Assembly (NCBI GenBank): GCA_019118425.1
Contig: DWYZ01000305.1
Span: 1 to 56,173, forward strand
Origin: Candidatus Blautia faecavium
GTDB taxonomy: Bacteria > Bacillota > Clostridia > Lachnospirales > Lachnospiraceae
DNA length: 56,173 nt
Direction: 5' to 3'
Numbering within the stretch: position 1 is the stretch's first letter; every line of letters starts with the position of its first letter. Positions 16,416-27,120 of the stretch are shown here, piece by piece. The notes below the pieces were generated by a model, which was given only the letters and a program-made list of their open reading frames with translations, was not told the origin of the DNA and made no database searches. The translations under genes were made by a program, and so were the position numbers.

Positions 16416-17462
16416 ATGGACAGAAAAGATATAAGATCCATGACCATAGAAGAACTGAAAGTGCTGATGGGAGAGCTTGGAGAAAAGCCTTTTCGGGCGA
16501 AACAGGTATACGGATGGTTTCATGAAAAGCTGGTCTCTTCCTATGATGAGATGACCAATCTTCCTAAAAGCCTCAGGGAAAAGCTTTCCGCTTATCCCAT
16601 TAATCCGCTTAAAGCCGTGGATGTACAGGTCTCCCGGCTGGATGGAACCAGAAAATATTTGTTCCGTTTAAGTGATGGAAATGTGATAGAAAGCGTGCTT
16701 ATGCGCTATAAACATGGAAATTCCGTGTGCATTTCTTCTCAGGTAGGCTGCAGGATGGGCTGCCGTTTCTGCGCTTCTGCCATTGGAGGACTGACCAGAA
16801 ATCTGACTGCAGGGGAGATGCTGGATCAGATTTACCGCATACAGGTTCTGACCGGGGAAAGAGTTTCTAACGTAGTTGTTATGGGAACGGGAGAACCTTT
16901 GGATAATTATGAGAATCTTCTGCGGTTTATCCGCATTCTCACGGAAGAAGGGGGGCTGCATATCAGCCAGAGAAATCTTACGGTTTCCACCTGCGGGATA
17001 GTGCCTAAGATAAGAGAGCTGGCAGGGGAAAAACTGCAGATGACCCTGGCCCTTTCCCTTCATGCCCCAAACGATGAAAAACGCCGGGAGCTGATGCCCA
17101 TAGCCAGAAAGTATACGATAGAGGAAATTCTTGCAGCTTGTGAGTATTATTTTAAAGAAACCGGGCGCAGGATCACTTTCGAGTACAGTCTTGTGGCAGG
17201 AGTAAACGATTCCCAGGCGGATGCGGCCCAACTTGCGGACAGAATAAAAAGTATAAACTGTCATGTGAACCTGATCCCGGTGAATCCGGTAAAAGAGCGT
17301 TCTTTCAGGCGTTCTGCCCGGGAGGCAGTGGAAAAATTTAAAATAAAACTTGAAAAATACGGAATAAATGTTACTATTAGAAGGGAAATGGGCGGCGATA
17401 TAGACGGTGCCTGTGGACAACTGAGAAAAAGTTACATGGAAAAAACAGAAAGCGAGAAGTGA
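16416..17462 (+). CDS. rlmN: 23S rRNA (adenine-2503-C2)-methyltransferase, radical SAM
   Basis: SSQVGCRMGCRFCASA, GTGEPLDNY, SLHAPND. Confidence 0.97.
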   Translation: MDRKDIRSMTIEELKVLMGELGEKPFRAKQVYGWFHEKLVSSYDEMTNLPKSLREKLSAYPINPLKAVDVQVSRLDGTRKYLFRLSDGNVIESVLMRYKHGNSVCISSQVGCRMGCRFCASAIGGLTRNLTAGEMLDQIYRIQVLTGERVSNVVVMGTGEPLDNYENLLRFIRILTEEGGLHISQRNLTVSTCGIVPKIRELAGEKLQMTLALSLHAPNDEKRRELMPIARKYTIEEILAACEYYFKETGRRITFEYSLVAGVNDSQADAAQLADRIKSINCHVNLIPVNPVKERSFRRSAREAVEKFKIKLEKYGINVTIRREMGGDIDGACGQLRKSYMEKTESEK

Positions 17463-17463
17463 C

Positions 17464-18210
17464 ATGAGGGTATATTCAGCTACAGATGTAGGGCAAAAAC
17501 GGAAGATGAATCAGGATTATGTGTTCGTGTCCGAAAGCCCGGTTGGAAATCTACCGAACCTGTTTGTCGTCGCAGATGGAATGGGAGGTCATAATGCAGG
17601 AGATTTTGCCTCTTCCCATGCGGTAAAAACATTAGTGGATGAGATTTCGGAAGATGAGGACTTTAATCCGGTTAAAGTGATCCGTCATGCCATTGAAACT
17701 GCAAATACGGAAATCGTGGACCAGGCGGAAAGGGACGAGTACCTGCGTGGGATGGGAACGACTATGGTCGTGGCTACCATTGTAGGACATTATGCCTATG
17801 TGGCAAATGTGGGAGACAGCCGCCTTTATGTGATCCAGGAAAAAATCCATCAGGTGACAAAGGATCATTCTCTTGTGCAGGAAATGGTCAGGATGGGAGA
17901 GCTTAAGGAAGAAGAGGCCAGAAACCATCCGGATAAAAATATCATTACAAGGGCTTTAGGCGCAGAGAAGACAGTGGATATTGATTTCTTTGATCTGAAG
18001 CTGGAACCAGGCAGTATCATCCTAATGTGTTCCGATGGTCTGAGCAATATGGTGGAGGATGCGAAACTGCAGCAGATCGTTACAATGCCAGGCAGAGAGC
18101 TTGGTGAAAAAGGGGAGGAACTGCTTCGGGAAGCGAATCAGAATGGCGGAAAAGATAATATTGCGATTGTATTGATAGAGCCATTCACAAATGAGGTGGA
18201 AAAATGTTAA
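17464..18210 (+). CDS. PP2C-family Ser/Thr phosphatase
   Basis: FVVADGMGGHNAGD, NVGDSRLY, CSDGLSNMV; adjacent to PASTA kinase. Confidence 0.95.
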   Translation: MRVYSATDVGQKRKMNQDYVFVSESPVGNLPNLFVVADGMGGHNAGDFASSHAVKTLVDEISEDEDFNPVKVIRHAIETANTEIVDQAERDEYLRGMGTTMVVATIVGHYAYVANVGDSRLYVIQEKIHQVTKDHSLVQEMVRMGELKEEEARNHPDKNIITRALGAEKTVDIDFFDLKLEPGSIILMCSDGLSNMVEDAKLQQIVTMPGRELGEKGEELLREANQNGGKDNIAIVLIEPFTNEVEKC

Positions 18211-20390
18211 AGACAGGAATGATCATAGCTGAACGTTATGAAATATTAGCGAAAATAGGAACAGGCGGCATGGCGGACGTCTATAAAGCAAAGGATCATA
18301 AGCTGAACCGTTTCGTTGCTGTTAAGGTATTAAAAGCCGAGTTCCGGGAAGACACTACTTTTGTTCGGAAATTCAGAAGAGAGGCTCAGGCGGCTGCAGG
18401 GCTGACCCATCCGAATATTGTGAATGTGTTCGATGTAGGTGATGACGAAGGCGTATATTACATCGTAATGGAGCTGATTGAAGGGATCACGCTGAAGGAA
18501 TACATTGCGAAGAAGGGAAAGCTGTCCATTAAAGAGGCGACCAGTATTGCCATTCAGGTATCCATGGGATTGGAGGCAGCCCACAGCCACGGGATCGTGC
18601 ACCGGGATGTAAAACCCCAGAATATCATTATCTCTACGGATGGAAAGGTAAAGGTTACAGACTTTGGCATTGCCAGGGCGGCTTCTTCCAATACGATCAG
18701 TTCTAATGTGATGGGCTCTGTACACTATAGTTCGCCGGAACAGGTGCGGGGCGGATACAGTGATGAAAAGAGCGATATTTATTCTCTGGGAATCACCATG
18801 TATGAGATGGTGACGGGAAGAGTGCCTTTTGACGGGGATACCACGGTTGCAATTGCGATCAAACATCTTCAGGAGGAGATGGTTCCTCCGAGTGTGTACA
18901 CAGAAGAGCTGCCTTACAGTCTTGAACAGATCATTTATAAATGTACACAGAAAAGTGTAGACCGCAGATACAGCTGTATGGAAGAAGTGATCGCGGATCT
19001 GAAGCATTCTCTGATTGATCCTCAGGGTGATTTCGTAAAAATGAATTCGGTGGATCATGATGCGAAAACCGTAGTTATCTCTGATGAAGAACTGGGAGAG
19101 ATCAAGCATTCGCCTAAGCAGGGATCAAGAACTTCTTCTGATCTTTTAGAGGAAAAAGAAGATTCCAGATCTTACGACAAGGATTATGATGACGACACAG
19201 ACGAGGAAGAGCGTTTAAGAAGACGCGTCAGAGAAAAACAGCGCCGCAATACGCGCAAGCCTCCCAAGGGAAGAAGCGATACAGGGCGCGTGATCACCAT
19301 AGCTGCATTGTTGGTGGGAGCGATCCTTCTTGTGGCTTTGATCTTTTTTATTGTAAGAGCTACAGGCCTTCTTGATGGAAACAGCAATACAGAAGAGCCT
19401 CAGCAGACAGAAGAGGAAGAGACCACTCTGGCGACGGTTCCTGATTTCCTGGGAAAGACAGAGGCAGAAGTAGCGGAACTGGCGGCAGCCCAGAATCTTG
19501 GAACACAGATGGTGGGTGAGGAAGCCTCAACCCAGGAGAGAGGAAGGGTTTCTTATCAGGATATCCCGGCGGGCACTCAGGTGGAACCGCATACCACAGT
19601 AAAATATCGCATCAGTACAGGTTCTCAGGAAGTAACTGTTCCTGATGTGGATGGAAGGACTGGAATCGACGCCCAGCAGGTGCTGGAAGATATGGGCCTT
19701 ACCGTGGAAGTGCAGAAAGAATACAGTGAACTGGATGACAGCGGTTACGCGGTAGTAGAGCCGGGTTATGCTTATTACACTACACCTGAAGCAGGAAGTA
19801 CAGTAACTACAGGGGATACAGTGACTTTGGTAGTCAGCAGAGGCGTGGATTACGGAAGCAGCGCAGAGGTGCCAAGCGTTGTGGGAATGAGTGAAAATGA
19901 CGCGATAACGACTCTCGGCAAATGGCTTACGGTAAACGTAGTGGAGGAGCAGAATGCAGATGTAGAGGCAGGAGAGGTTATCTCCCAGTCTCCGGAGGCT
20001 TATTCCTATGCAAATCCAGATGAAGCCATCACCATTACCGTAAGCACGGGAGATACACCGCCTTCACAGGAGACAGCGGACAGTACTTCTGCGGATTATG
20101 CGCAGCAGCAGGCTGCGGTTGAGGCAGGAGAAGTGTGGAAATGTACCCAGAGTCTGAACACTCCGGTTGGATATTCCGGCGGTCTTGTACGTATGGAGCT
20201 TATCCAGGAAGTAGGCGGAGAGCCCACTGTAACTATGATCGTAGACGAGCAGCAGGTACAGTTCCCATATAAATTGGATATCACCGGAGCTCCCGGCGTG
20301 GCAGAGGGAACCATTGTCCTTTACGAAAAGATTGACAATCAGTACCAGAAGCTGGGAAATTACACCATAACCTTTGAAAAAGTGGAGTAA
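18204..20390 (+). CDS. prkC: Ser/Thr protein kinase with PASTA domains
   Basis: GTGGMADVYKAKD, HRDVKPQNI, DFGIARA; TM segment; three PASTA-like repeats. Confidence 0.95.
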   Translation: MLKTGMIIAERYEILAKIGTGGMADVYKAKDHKLNRFVAVKVLKAEFREDTTFVRKFRREAQAAAGLTHPNIVNVFDVGDDEGVYYIVMELIEGITLKEYIAKKGKLSIKEATSIAIQVSMGLEAAHSHGIVHRDVKPQNIIISTDGKVKVTDFGIARAASSNTISSNVMGSVHYSSPEQVRGGYSDEKSDIYSLGITMYEMVTGRVPFDGDTTVAIAIKHLQEEMVPPSVYTEELPYSLEQIIYKCTQKSVDRRYSCMEEVIADLKHSLIDPQGDFVKMNSVDHDAKTVVISDEELGEIKHSPKQGSRTSSDLLEEKEDSRSYDKDYDDDTDEEERLRRRVREKQRRNTRKPPKGRSDTGRVITIAALLVGAILLVALIFFIVRATGLLDGNSNTEEPQQTEEEETTLATVPDFLGKTEAEVAELAAAQNLGTQMVGEEASTQERGRVSYQDIPAGTQVEPHTTVKYRISTGSQEVTVPDVDGRTGIDAQQVLEDMGLTVEVQKEYSELDDSGYAVVEPGYAYYTTPEAGSTVTTGDTVTLVVSRGVDYGSSAEVPSVVGMSENDAITTLGKWLTVNVVEEQNADVEAGEVISQSPEAYSYANPDEAITITVSTGDTPPSQETADSTSADYAQQQAAVEAGEVWKCTQSLNTPVGYSGGLVRMELIQEVGGEPTVTMIVDEQQVQFPYKLDITGAPGVAEGTIVLYEKIDNQYQKLGNYTITFEKVE

Positions 20391-20393
20391 TTT

Positions 20394-21272
20394 ATGCTGG
20401 GAAAAATTATAAAAGGCATTGCCGGTTTTTATTATGTGTATGCAGAAGATGAGGAGATTTACGCATGCAAGGCTAAGGGGATCTTCCGAAAGGATAACCA
20501 GAAGCCGCTGGTAGGGGATGATGTGGAGATCACAGTTCTTCATGAAAAAGATAAGGAAGGCAGTTTGATCCGCATCCTCCCCCGGAAAAATTTTTTGATC
20601 CGTCCGGCAGTGGCCAATGTAGATCAGGCCTTTGTGATTTTTGCTCTGGAGGATCCCAAGCCGAACTTCATGCTTCTGGACCGATTCCTTATTATGATGG
20701 AGCAGGCCGGCCTTCCGGCAAAGATATGCTTTAACAAGAAAGATCTGGCCAGGGAAGACGAGACTGCTCATATATGTGAGATTTACAGAAACTGCGGGTA
20801 TCAAGTAATCCTTTCCAGTACGGTAAAACAGGAGGGGATAGAAGAAATACGGAATGCTCTTAGAGGAAAGACTACTGTGGTAGCCGGACCTTCCGGGGTA
20901 GGAAAATCCTCCCTGACAAATACTCTCCAGGGAGAAATAAAAATGGAGACCGGAGAGATCAGCAAAAAGCTTAAAAGAGGCCGGCACACTACACGGCATT
21001 CACAGGTGATTCCCATTGGAAAGGATACGTATCTCATGGATACGCCTGGTTTTTCTTCCCTGTATCTTACAGATATGGAGGAAGGAGAGCTGAAGGACTA
21101 TTTCAGGGAATTTAGAAAATATGAGGGACAGTGCCGGTTTCAGGGATGCGTTCATATTCATGAGCCGGGATGCGCGGTCAAGGAGGCTTTAAAGAGTCAG
21201 GAGATCAGCTCTCTGCGTTATGAGGATTACTTGGGCTTATATGAGGAATTAAAAGAGAAAAGGAGATATTAA
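20394..21272 (+). CDS. rsgA: Ribosome small-subunit-dependent GTPase A
   Basis: GPSGVGKSSLTN, DTPGFSSL, C-terminal CRFQGCVHIHEPGC. Confidence 0.96.
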   Translation: MLGKIIKGIAGFYYVYAEDEEIYACKAKGIFRKDNQKPLVGDDVEITVLHEKDKEGSLIRILPRKNFLIRPAVANVDQAFVIFALEDPKPNFMLLDRFLIMMEQAGLPAKICFNKKDLAREDETAHICEIYRNCGYQVILSSTVKQEGIEEIRNALRGKTTVVAGPSGVGKSSLTNTLQGEIKMETGEISKKLKRGRHTTRHSQVIPIGKDTYLMDTPGFSSLYLTDMEEGELKDYFREFRKYEGQCRFQGCVHIHEPGCAVKEALKSQEISSLRYEDYLGLYEELKEKRRY

Positions 21273-21947
21273 ATGGAATATCAGTTGTGCCCTTCTATAT
21301 TATCAGCAGATTTTAATCGCTTGGGCGAACAAATCAAGGCCCTGGAGCGCGCCGGGGTAAAATGGCTTCATATTGATGTGATGGACGGAGATTTTGTGCC
21401 CAGTATTTCTTTTGGAATGCCGGTGATCAAATCAATCCGTAAGGAGTCCAGTCTGTTTTTTGACGTACATTTAATGGTGAGCGCGCCGGAAAGATATATT
21501 AAGGATTTTGCGGAGTGCGGAGCGGATTCTATTACTGTCCATGCGGAAGCCTGTGAGGATCTGGAAAGGGCGATCCAGCTGATCCGGGATGCCGGAGCGG
21601 AGGTGGGGATATCCATCAAGCCGGCTACGCCGGTGAATGATATCAGTCATTTCCTGGATGATGTTGATACGGTTCTGGTAATGACTGTTCAGCCGGGGTT
21701 CGGCGGACAGAAATATATAGAGGACTGTACGGAAAAGATCCAGGAGCTTAGAGAACTGATCCAAAAAGAAGACTTGGATGTAAACATTCAGGTAGACGGA
21801 GGAATAAACGATGATACTCTGGAGACTGTGATCAGGGCGGGAGCGAATCTTTTAGTGGCAGGCTCTTATGTGTTCCAGGGGGATCTGGAAGCCAATACAA
21901 GAAAGATCATAGATAAGATCCAGGAGATCAGTGAAGAGGTTGAATAA
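21273..21947 (+). CDS. rpe: Ribulose-phosphate 3-epimerase
   Basis: CPSILSADF, HIDVMDGDFVP, VQPGFGGQ. Confidence 0.97.
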   Translation: MEYQLCPSILSADFNRLGEQIKALERAGVKWLHIDVMDGDFVPSISFGMPVIKSIRKESSLFFDVHLMVSAPERYIKDFAECGADSITVHAEACEDLERAIQLIRDAGAEVGISIKPATPVNDISHFLDDVDTVLVMTVQPGFGGQKYIEDCTEKIQELRELIQKEDLDVNIQVDGGINDDTLETVIRAGANLLVAGSYVFQGDLEANTRKIIDKIQEISEEVE

Positions 21948-21954
21948 GGGATTT

Positions 21955-22626
21955 ATGATCGATACGATAATTGTAAGCGGGGGCAATATCCAAAAAGATT
22001 TTGCCCTCGATTTTTTGAAAAATCAGATTAGAAAAATTGATAATGCCATCCCTGTTCTGATAGCAGCGGACAAGGGAGTGGAGTTTTTTATGGATACGGA
22101 ATATGCTCCGGCAATTGCTGTAGGTGACTTTGACAGCTTGTCAGAAAAAGGCAGAAAATATCTCCGTGCGCACAAAGAGACAGAGATTATAAGCCTTAAG
22201 CCGGAAAAAGATGATTCCGACACGCAGTCAGCCATGAACCTGGCTATTGACAGAAGAGCCAGGAATATCCTGCTTTTAGGGGCTACCGGCACTAGGATGG
22301 ATCATTTTATGGCAAACCTGGGACTTTTAAGCTTAGGGAAAAAAAGGGGCGCAAAGGTTGCCATTGTAGATGCCAACAATTACATTTCCCTCATCCCAAG
22401 CGGCAGCGTAATTAAGAAGGAGGGGCAGTTTGGAAAATATGTTTCCTTTTTTCCTGTAGGAGGAGAGGTGGAGGGGCTTACTTTAGTTGGCTTTAAGTAT
22501 CCTCTGTCCCGCTATCATCTTAAGCCGGAGGACAGTGGACTTACGGTGAGCAATGAGCTTATAGGAGACGAAGCGGCTGTTTTCTATGAATCCGGCACGC
22601 TCATGATGATCATGTCCAGGGATTAG
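21955..22626 (+). CDS. thiN: Thiamine diphosphokinase
   Basis: AVGDFDSLS, KDDSDTQSAMNLA, GATGTRMDH. Confidence 0.9.
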   Translation: MIDTIIVSGGNIQKDFALDFLKNQIRKIDNAIPVLIAADKGVEFFMDTEYAPAIAVGDFDSLSEKGRKYLRAHKETEIISLKPEKDDSDTQSAMNLAIDRRARNILLLGATGTRMDHFMANLGLLSLGKKRGAKVAIVDANNYISLIPSGSVIKKEGQFGKYVSFFPVGGEVEGLTLVGFKYPLSRYHLKPEDSGLTVSNELIGDEAAVFYESGTLMMIMSRD

Positions 22627-22827
22627 TCGCCGCATATAGGAAAGGTAAGCGCCGGATTTTGGACCGGCAAAGCCAAATTGCCGGATATATGGCGGCAGAG
22701 TATTTATTTTGCCGGGAGAAAGTAGTATAATTAGTGTGTATTATATAGTAACTATACGTTTGTTATAATTTATATTGAAAATTAAGCGGGAATCGTGTAA
22801 ATTGATGTAGGAAAATAAACAGAAAGG

Positions 22828-22906
22828 CGAAAACCGGAAAGAATGCTCTTTTGGTGCGGCTGTCTGATGAAAAAATAGGCAGCGCAAGAGAAGAAAGCGG
22901 TTTTCG
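22828..22906 (+). promoter_or_regulatory. Structured 5' leader hairpin upstream of ychF
   Basis: CGAAAACCG (22828-22836) pairs with CGGTTTTCG (22898-22906); internal TGC-G-GCTGTCT/AGGCAGC-GCA helix. Confidence 0.5.
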
Positions 22907-22923
22907 GATAGGTATACAGAAAA

Positions 22924-24021
22924 ATGAAACTGGGAATCGTTGGACTGCCTAACGTGGGAAAAAGCACATTGTTTAATTCTTTGACAAAAGCCGGTGCGGA
23001 ATCTGCGAATTATCCTTTTTGCACCATTGACCCTAACGTGGGGATCGTTACCGTACCGGACGAAAGACTGAAACTTTTAGGAGATTTTTACCATTCTAAG
23101 AAAGTGACGCCTGCGGTAATCGAGTTTGTGGATATTGCGGGACTTGTAAAGGGCGCGTCCAAGGGAGAGGGTCTGGGAAACCAGTTCCTGGCAAATATCC
23201 GGGAGGTAGATGCCATAGTCCATGTGGTGCGCTGCTTTGAAGATTCTAATGTAGTTCATGTGGACGGCAGCATCAATCCTCTTAGGGATATCGAAACCAT
23301 CAATCTGGAACTGATCTTTTCAGATTTGGAAATCCTGGAACGCAGGATCGCGAAGGTGACAAAGACAGCCCGCATGGATAAAGAGGCGGCAAAGGAGCTG
23401 ACCTTCCTTGAAAAGATCAAGGCGCACCTGGAAGAGGGAAAAATGGCCATCACCATGGAGCTGGAAAATGAGGATGAAGAGCATTTCATGGCCGGCTATA
23501 ATCTCCTTACCTGGAAGCCCGTGATCTATGCGGCGAATGTTGCGGAGGATGATCTGGCGGATGAGGGAGAGGGCAATGCTTTTGTCCAGGAAGTAAAAAA
23601 ATACGCAGAAGAGCAAAACAGTGAGATTTTTGTGATCTGTGCCCAGATCGAGCAGGAGATAGCGGAGCTTGACGAGGATGAAAGGAAGATGTTCCTGGAA
23701 GACCTGGGACTTTCACAGTCGGGACTGGAGAAGCTGGTTAAGGCAAGTTACCGTATTCTGGGGCTTATGAGCTTTTTGACAGCAGGGGAAGATGAAACCA
23801 GAGCCTGGACGATTAAGATCGGGACAAAGGCGCCCCAGGCAGCAGGAAAGATTCATACAGACTTTGAAAGAGGATTTATTAAAGCAGAAGTTGTCAATTA
23901 TCAGGACCTTCTGGACTGCGGTTCATACGCAGGAGCAAGGGAAAAGGGCCTGGTGCGCATGGAAGGGAAAGAATACGTTGTACAGGATGGAGATGTGATT
24001 TTATTCCGGTTTAACGTATGA
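22924..24021 (+). CDS. ychF: Redox-regulated ATPase YchF
   Basis: [26 protein letters not shown]-terminal TGS-like domain. Confidence 0.97.
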   Translation: MKLGIVGLPNVGKSTLFNSLTKAGAESANYPFCTIDPNVGIVTVPDERLKLLGDFYHSKKVTPAVIEFVDIAGLVKGASKGEGLGNQFLANIREVDAIVHVVRCFEDSNVVHVDGSINPLRDIETINLELIFSDLEILERRIAKVTKTARMDKEAAKELTFLEKIKAHLEEGKMAITMELENEDEEHFMAGYNLLTWKPVIYAANVAEDDLADEGEGNAFVQEVKKYAEEQNSEIFVICAQIEQEIAELDEDERKMFLEDLGLSQSGLEKLVKASYRILGLMSFLTAGEDETRAWTIKIGTKAPQAAGKIHTDFERGFIKAEVVNYQDLLDCGSYAGAREKGLVRMEGKEYVVQDGDVILFRFNV

Positions 24022-24033
24022 TAAAGGTGTGTT

Positions 24034-25398
24034 ATGGATATGTCGATTCGTTTTCCCAATCTTGGCATTGATCTGGATTATGTGGGAAAGTCTGTTCATA
24101 TATTTGGCTTTGAGATAACCATATACGGAATATTGATCGCGGCGGGCATGCTTCTTGGAATCTGTTTTGTGGTACTGGAAGCGAAAAGAAAAAATTATGA
24201 CCAGGATAAATATCTGGATATGATGATCCTTTCTCTCATTGGGGCGGTGATCGGGGCCAGGCTTTATTATGTGGCTTTTTCCTGGAACCTTTACCGGGGC
24301 AGCCTTTTGGAGATCCTTAACACCAGAAACGGCGGCATGGCTTTTTACGGCGGCCTTCTGGGAGGGGCGGCGGCAGCGGCTCTTTTCTGCAAGATAAAAA
24401 AACAGTCCTTCTGGGCTATGGCAGATATAGCCTGCATGGGACTTCTGATCGGGCAGATCATAGGAAGATGGGGAAACTTTTTTAACAGAGAATCCTTTGG
24501 AGAATATACAGACAGTCTTTTTGCCATGCAGGTTCCTCTTTCTGCAGTACATGCAGGGGAAGTAACTGCGGCTATGCGGGAGCATCTGGAGACGATTGAC
24601 GGTATTTCTTATATACAGGTGCATCCGGCGTTTTTATATGAGAGTGTATGGTGCCTGCTTCTGCTTCTTATCCTTCTGGCTCTAAGGAGGAGAAAAAGAT
24701 ACGATGGGGAAATCTTTATGGAATACCTGGCAGGCTACGGACTCGCCCGCTTTTTTCTTGAGTGGATCCGCACGGACAGTCTTTGCTGGCCAGGAACCAG
24801 GATTGCGGTTTCACAGGTGATCTCGGCGTTTTTGTTCCTGTTTTTTACTATGGTGGTGCTGGTGCGGCGGACTATGGTGAAAAAAAGGGAGGAAATACGA
24901 AAACGCAGACGGGAAGCTTTTTATCAGGCAGAGGAAAAGGCTGCAGGAGAGGATCAGGATTGGAGTGTTCCTAATAGGGAGCAGGAGAGCCTCTTGGAGG
25001 AAACAGACTTAAAGGATGGATCTGAAGACGAGGCAGGAAAGAGCGCCGGCGATGAGTCTCCAGAGGAAGAACCAGAAGAAATTGCCGGAGAGGATTCTCC
25101 TGAGACAAGAGAAAAAGAGAGCGCTGGTAAGGAGTTACCCGAAGAAGAATCTGAAGAGAGTGCCGGCGATTCTCTGCCGGAGAAAGAACCTGGAGAGAGC
25201 GCCGTTATGGATTTGCCGGAAATTGATCCAAGTGAGAGAACGGATACGGACCCGCAGGAAGGGGAAACGGATAAGAAAACCATTCCGGATGGGATAGAAA
25301 AGATTCCGAAAGATACAGAATCCCAAAATCCTTCAGAAAAAGAGCGGGATGAGAAAACCAGTCTGGACGAGGATCCTGTCAAAGAAAACATAGAATAA
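24034..25398 (+). CDS. lgt: Prolipoprotein diacylglyceryl transferase with long acidic C-terminal tail
   Basis: YGGLLGG, GRWGNFFNRESFG, HPAFLYES; ~150-aa Glu-rich repetitive tail. Confidence 0.93.
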   Translation: MDMSIRFPNLGIDLDYVGKSVHIFGFEITIYGILIAAGMLLGICFVVLEAKRKNYDQDKYLDMMILSLIGAVIGARLYYVAFSWNLYRGSLLEILNTRNGGMAFYGGLLGGAAAAALFCKIKKQSFWAMADIACMGLLIGQIIGRWGNFFNRESFGEYTDSLFAMQVPLSAVHAGEVTAAMREHLETIDGISYIQVHPAFLYESVWCLLLLLILLALRRRKRYDGEIFMEYLAGYGLARFFLEWIRTDSLCWPGTRIAVSQVISAFLFLFFTMVVLVRRTMVKKREEIRKRRREAFYQAEEKAAGEDQDWSVPNREQESLLEETDLKDGSEDEAGKSAGDESPEEEPEEIAGEDSPETREKESAGKELPEEESEESAGDSLPEKEPGESAVMDLPEIDPSERTDTDPQEGETDKKTIPDGIEKIPKDTESQNPSEKERDEKTSLDEDPVKENIE

Positions 25399-25402
25399 GT
25401 GT

Positions 25403-25441
25403 AAAAAGGCATTCGCAAAATAAAAAAGCGAGTGCTTTTTT
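25403..25441 (+). terminator. Intrinsic terminator after lgt
   Basis: AAAAAGGCATTCGC...GCGAGTGCTTTTTTT. Confidence 0.75.
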
Positions 25442-25529
25442 TATGGAATCATCCGTACTTCCGCTGCTTGGGACGCGGCGATTCATAATCAGAGCTTTCC
25501 GGTTTTACTTAAAAAACGTATGTTCAGCC

Positions 25530-25558
25530 TTGTTTTTTACATAGTTATGGGGTAGAAT
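25530..25558 (+). promoter_or_regulatory. Promoter of mraZ/dcw cluster
   Basis: TTGTTT (25530-25535), 17-bp spacer, TAGAAT (25553-25558). Confidence 0.7.
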
Positions 25559-25566
25559 AGACACAT

Positions 25567-25613
25567 AAGTGGTAGAAAGTGGAGAATAGTGGTGGTAGAT
25601 GGAGGCAAAGTGG
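25567..25613 (+). promoter_or_regulatory. Probable MraZ operator: 10-bp-phased GTGG repeats
   Basis: AAGTGG 25567, AAGTGG 25577, TAGTGG 25587, AGATGG 25597, AAGTGG 25608. Confidence 0.7.
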
Positions 25614-25681
25614 CAGAGAAATCCATTTGCCCCAGGAGGCACGAAGGGGAGAATCGTGTTTCCCGAGAGTAGGTGAGTTAC

Positions 25682-26113
25682 ATGTTCATGGGAGAATATA
25701 ATCATACGATCGACGCGAAGGGGCGTTTGATTATCCCTTCTAAGTTCAGAGAACTCTTAGGGGAAGAGTTCGTACTGACTAAGGGACTGGATGGTTGTCT
25801 TTCTATCTATCCTATGGATGAATGGGAAGCCTTTGAAGAAAAGCTCAGAACCTTACCACTTACGAATAAAAACGCAAGAACCTTCTCACGTTTCTTTGTA
25901 GCAGGCGCCACGGTCTGTGAGCTGGACAAGCAGGGGAGAATTCTCGTACCGCAGACGCTGCGGGAGTTTGCGGGTCTGGAAAAAGATGTGGTTTTGACAG
26001 GAAATCTGAACCGGATTGAAGTCTGGAGCAAAGAAAAGTGGAGCGAGAACTGCAATTATGATGATATGGACAGTATTGCACAGGGTATGCAGGACATGGG
26101 TATCATCATCTAA
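25682..26113 (+). CDS. mraZ: Transcriptional regulator MraZ
   Basis: [23 protein letters not shown]; second copy of the fold [15 protein letters not shown]. Confidence 0.97.
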   Translation: MFMGEYNHTIDAKGRLIIPSKFRELLGEEFVLTKGLDGCLSIYPMDEWEAFEEKLRTLPLTNKNARTFSRFFVAGATVCELDKQGRILVPQTLREFAGLEKDVVLTGNLNRIEVWSKEKWSENCNYDDMDSIAQGMQDMGIII

Positions 26114-26147
26114 GAGTTACGCCGAGGGAATCCCACAGGAGACGCAT

Positions 26148-27086
26148 ATGGAATTTAAACATGAATCTGTATTGCTAAAGGAGACCATTGAAGGCTTAAG
26201 GGTAAAGCCGGATGGAATCTATGTGGATGGAACTTTAGGAGGAGCGGGACATGCCGTAAAGGTATGTGAGAAACTTTCTGCCAAGGGGAGATTTATTGGC
26301 ATAGATCAAGACCAGGATGCGATAATTGCTGCGAGTGGGAGACTGGCGCCTTATGGGGATAAGGTGACGGTCATTCGCAGCAATTATTGTTACATGGCAG
26401 AGGAACTTCATGCCCGCAATATCCGCCAGGTGGACGGTATCCTGCTGGACCTGGGGGTTTCATCCTATCAGCTGGATAATGAAACGCGTGGTTTTTCTTA
26501 CCGCGCAGATGCACCGCTTGACATGCGGATGGATCAAAGACAAAGCCGGACAGCAGGAGACATTGTCAACGGCTATGAAGAAAAAGAATTGTACCGTATC
26601 ATTCGGGATTACGGAGAAGATAAATTTGCAAAAAATATCGCGAAGCATATTGCTGCGGCAAGAGAGAAAGCTCCCATTGAAACGACAGGACAGCTGACGG
26701 AAATCATCCGGGGAGCGATTCCCATGAAAATGCAGGTGTCCGGAGGCCATCCCGCCAAGCGGACTTTTCAGGCCATCAGGATTGAGCTTAACAGAGAACT
26801 GGAGGTTTTGAGGGACTCTTTGGATGGAATGATCGATCTGTTAGGAGACGGGGGAAGAATCTGTATCATTACTTTTCATTCCCTGGAGGATCGCATTGTA
26901 AAGACGATTTTCAGAAAAAATGAGAATCCCTGCACCTGTCCGCCGGATTTTCCAGTATGTGTCTGCGGTAAAAAATCCAAAGGAAAAGTGATCACCAGAA
27001 AACCGATCCTCCCAAGCCAGGAAGAAATGGAGAGAAATCCCCGTTCCAAAAGCGCGAAGTTGAGAATCTTTGAAAGAGTAATTTAG
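26148..27086 (+). CDS. rsmH: 16S rRNA (cytosine-1402-N4)-methyltransferase
   Basis: [46 protein letters not shown]. Confidence 0.97.
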   Translation: MEFKHESVLLKETIEGLRVKPDGIYVDGTLGGAGHAVKVCEKLSAKGRFIGIDQDQDAIIAASGRLAPYGDKVTVIRSNYCYMAEELHARNIRQVDGILLDLGVSSYQLDNETRGFSYRADAPLDMRMDQRQSRTAGDIVNGYEEKELYRIIRDYGEDKFAKNIAKHIAAAREKAPIETTGQLTEIIRGAIPMKMQVSGGHPAKRTFQAIRIELNRELEVLRDSLDGMIDLLGDGGRICIITFHSLEDRIVKTIFRKNENPCTCPPDFPVCVCGKKSKGKVITRKPILPSQEEMERNPRSKSAKLRIFERVI

Positions 27087-27120
27087 GTTAACAGCAGTAA
27101 AGCAGTAAAAGGGGCAGAAA

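Noticed and set aside
22626-22790. GCCGG/CCGGC-rich intergenic region after thiN as another copy of the dispersed element
   Set aside because: Only a short CCAAATTGCC match; the rest does not align, more likely a terminator-type structure.
24954-25418. 154-aa minus-strand Ser-rich ORF
   Set aside because: Antisense of the Lgt acidic tail; compositional mirror, no independent support.
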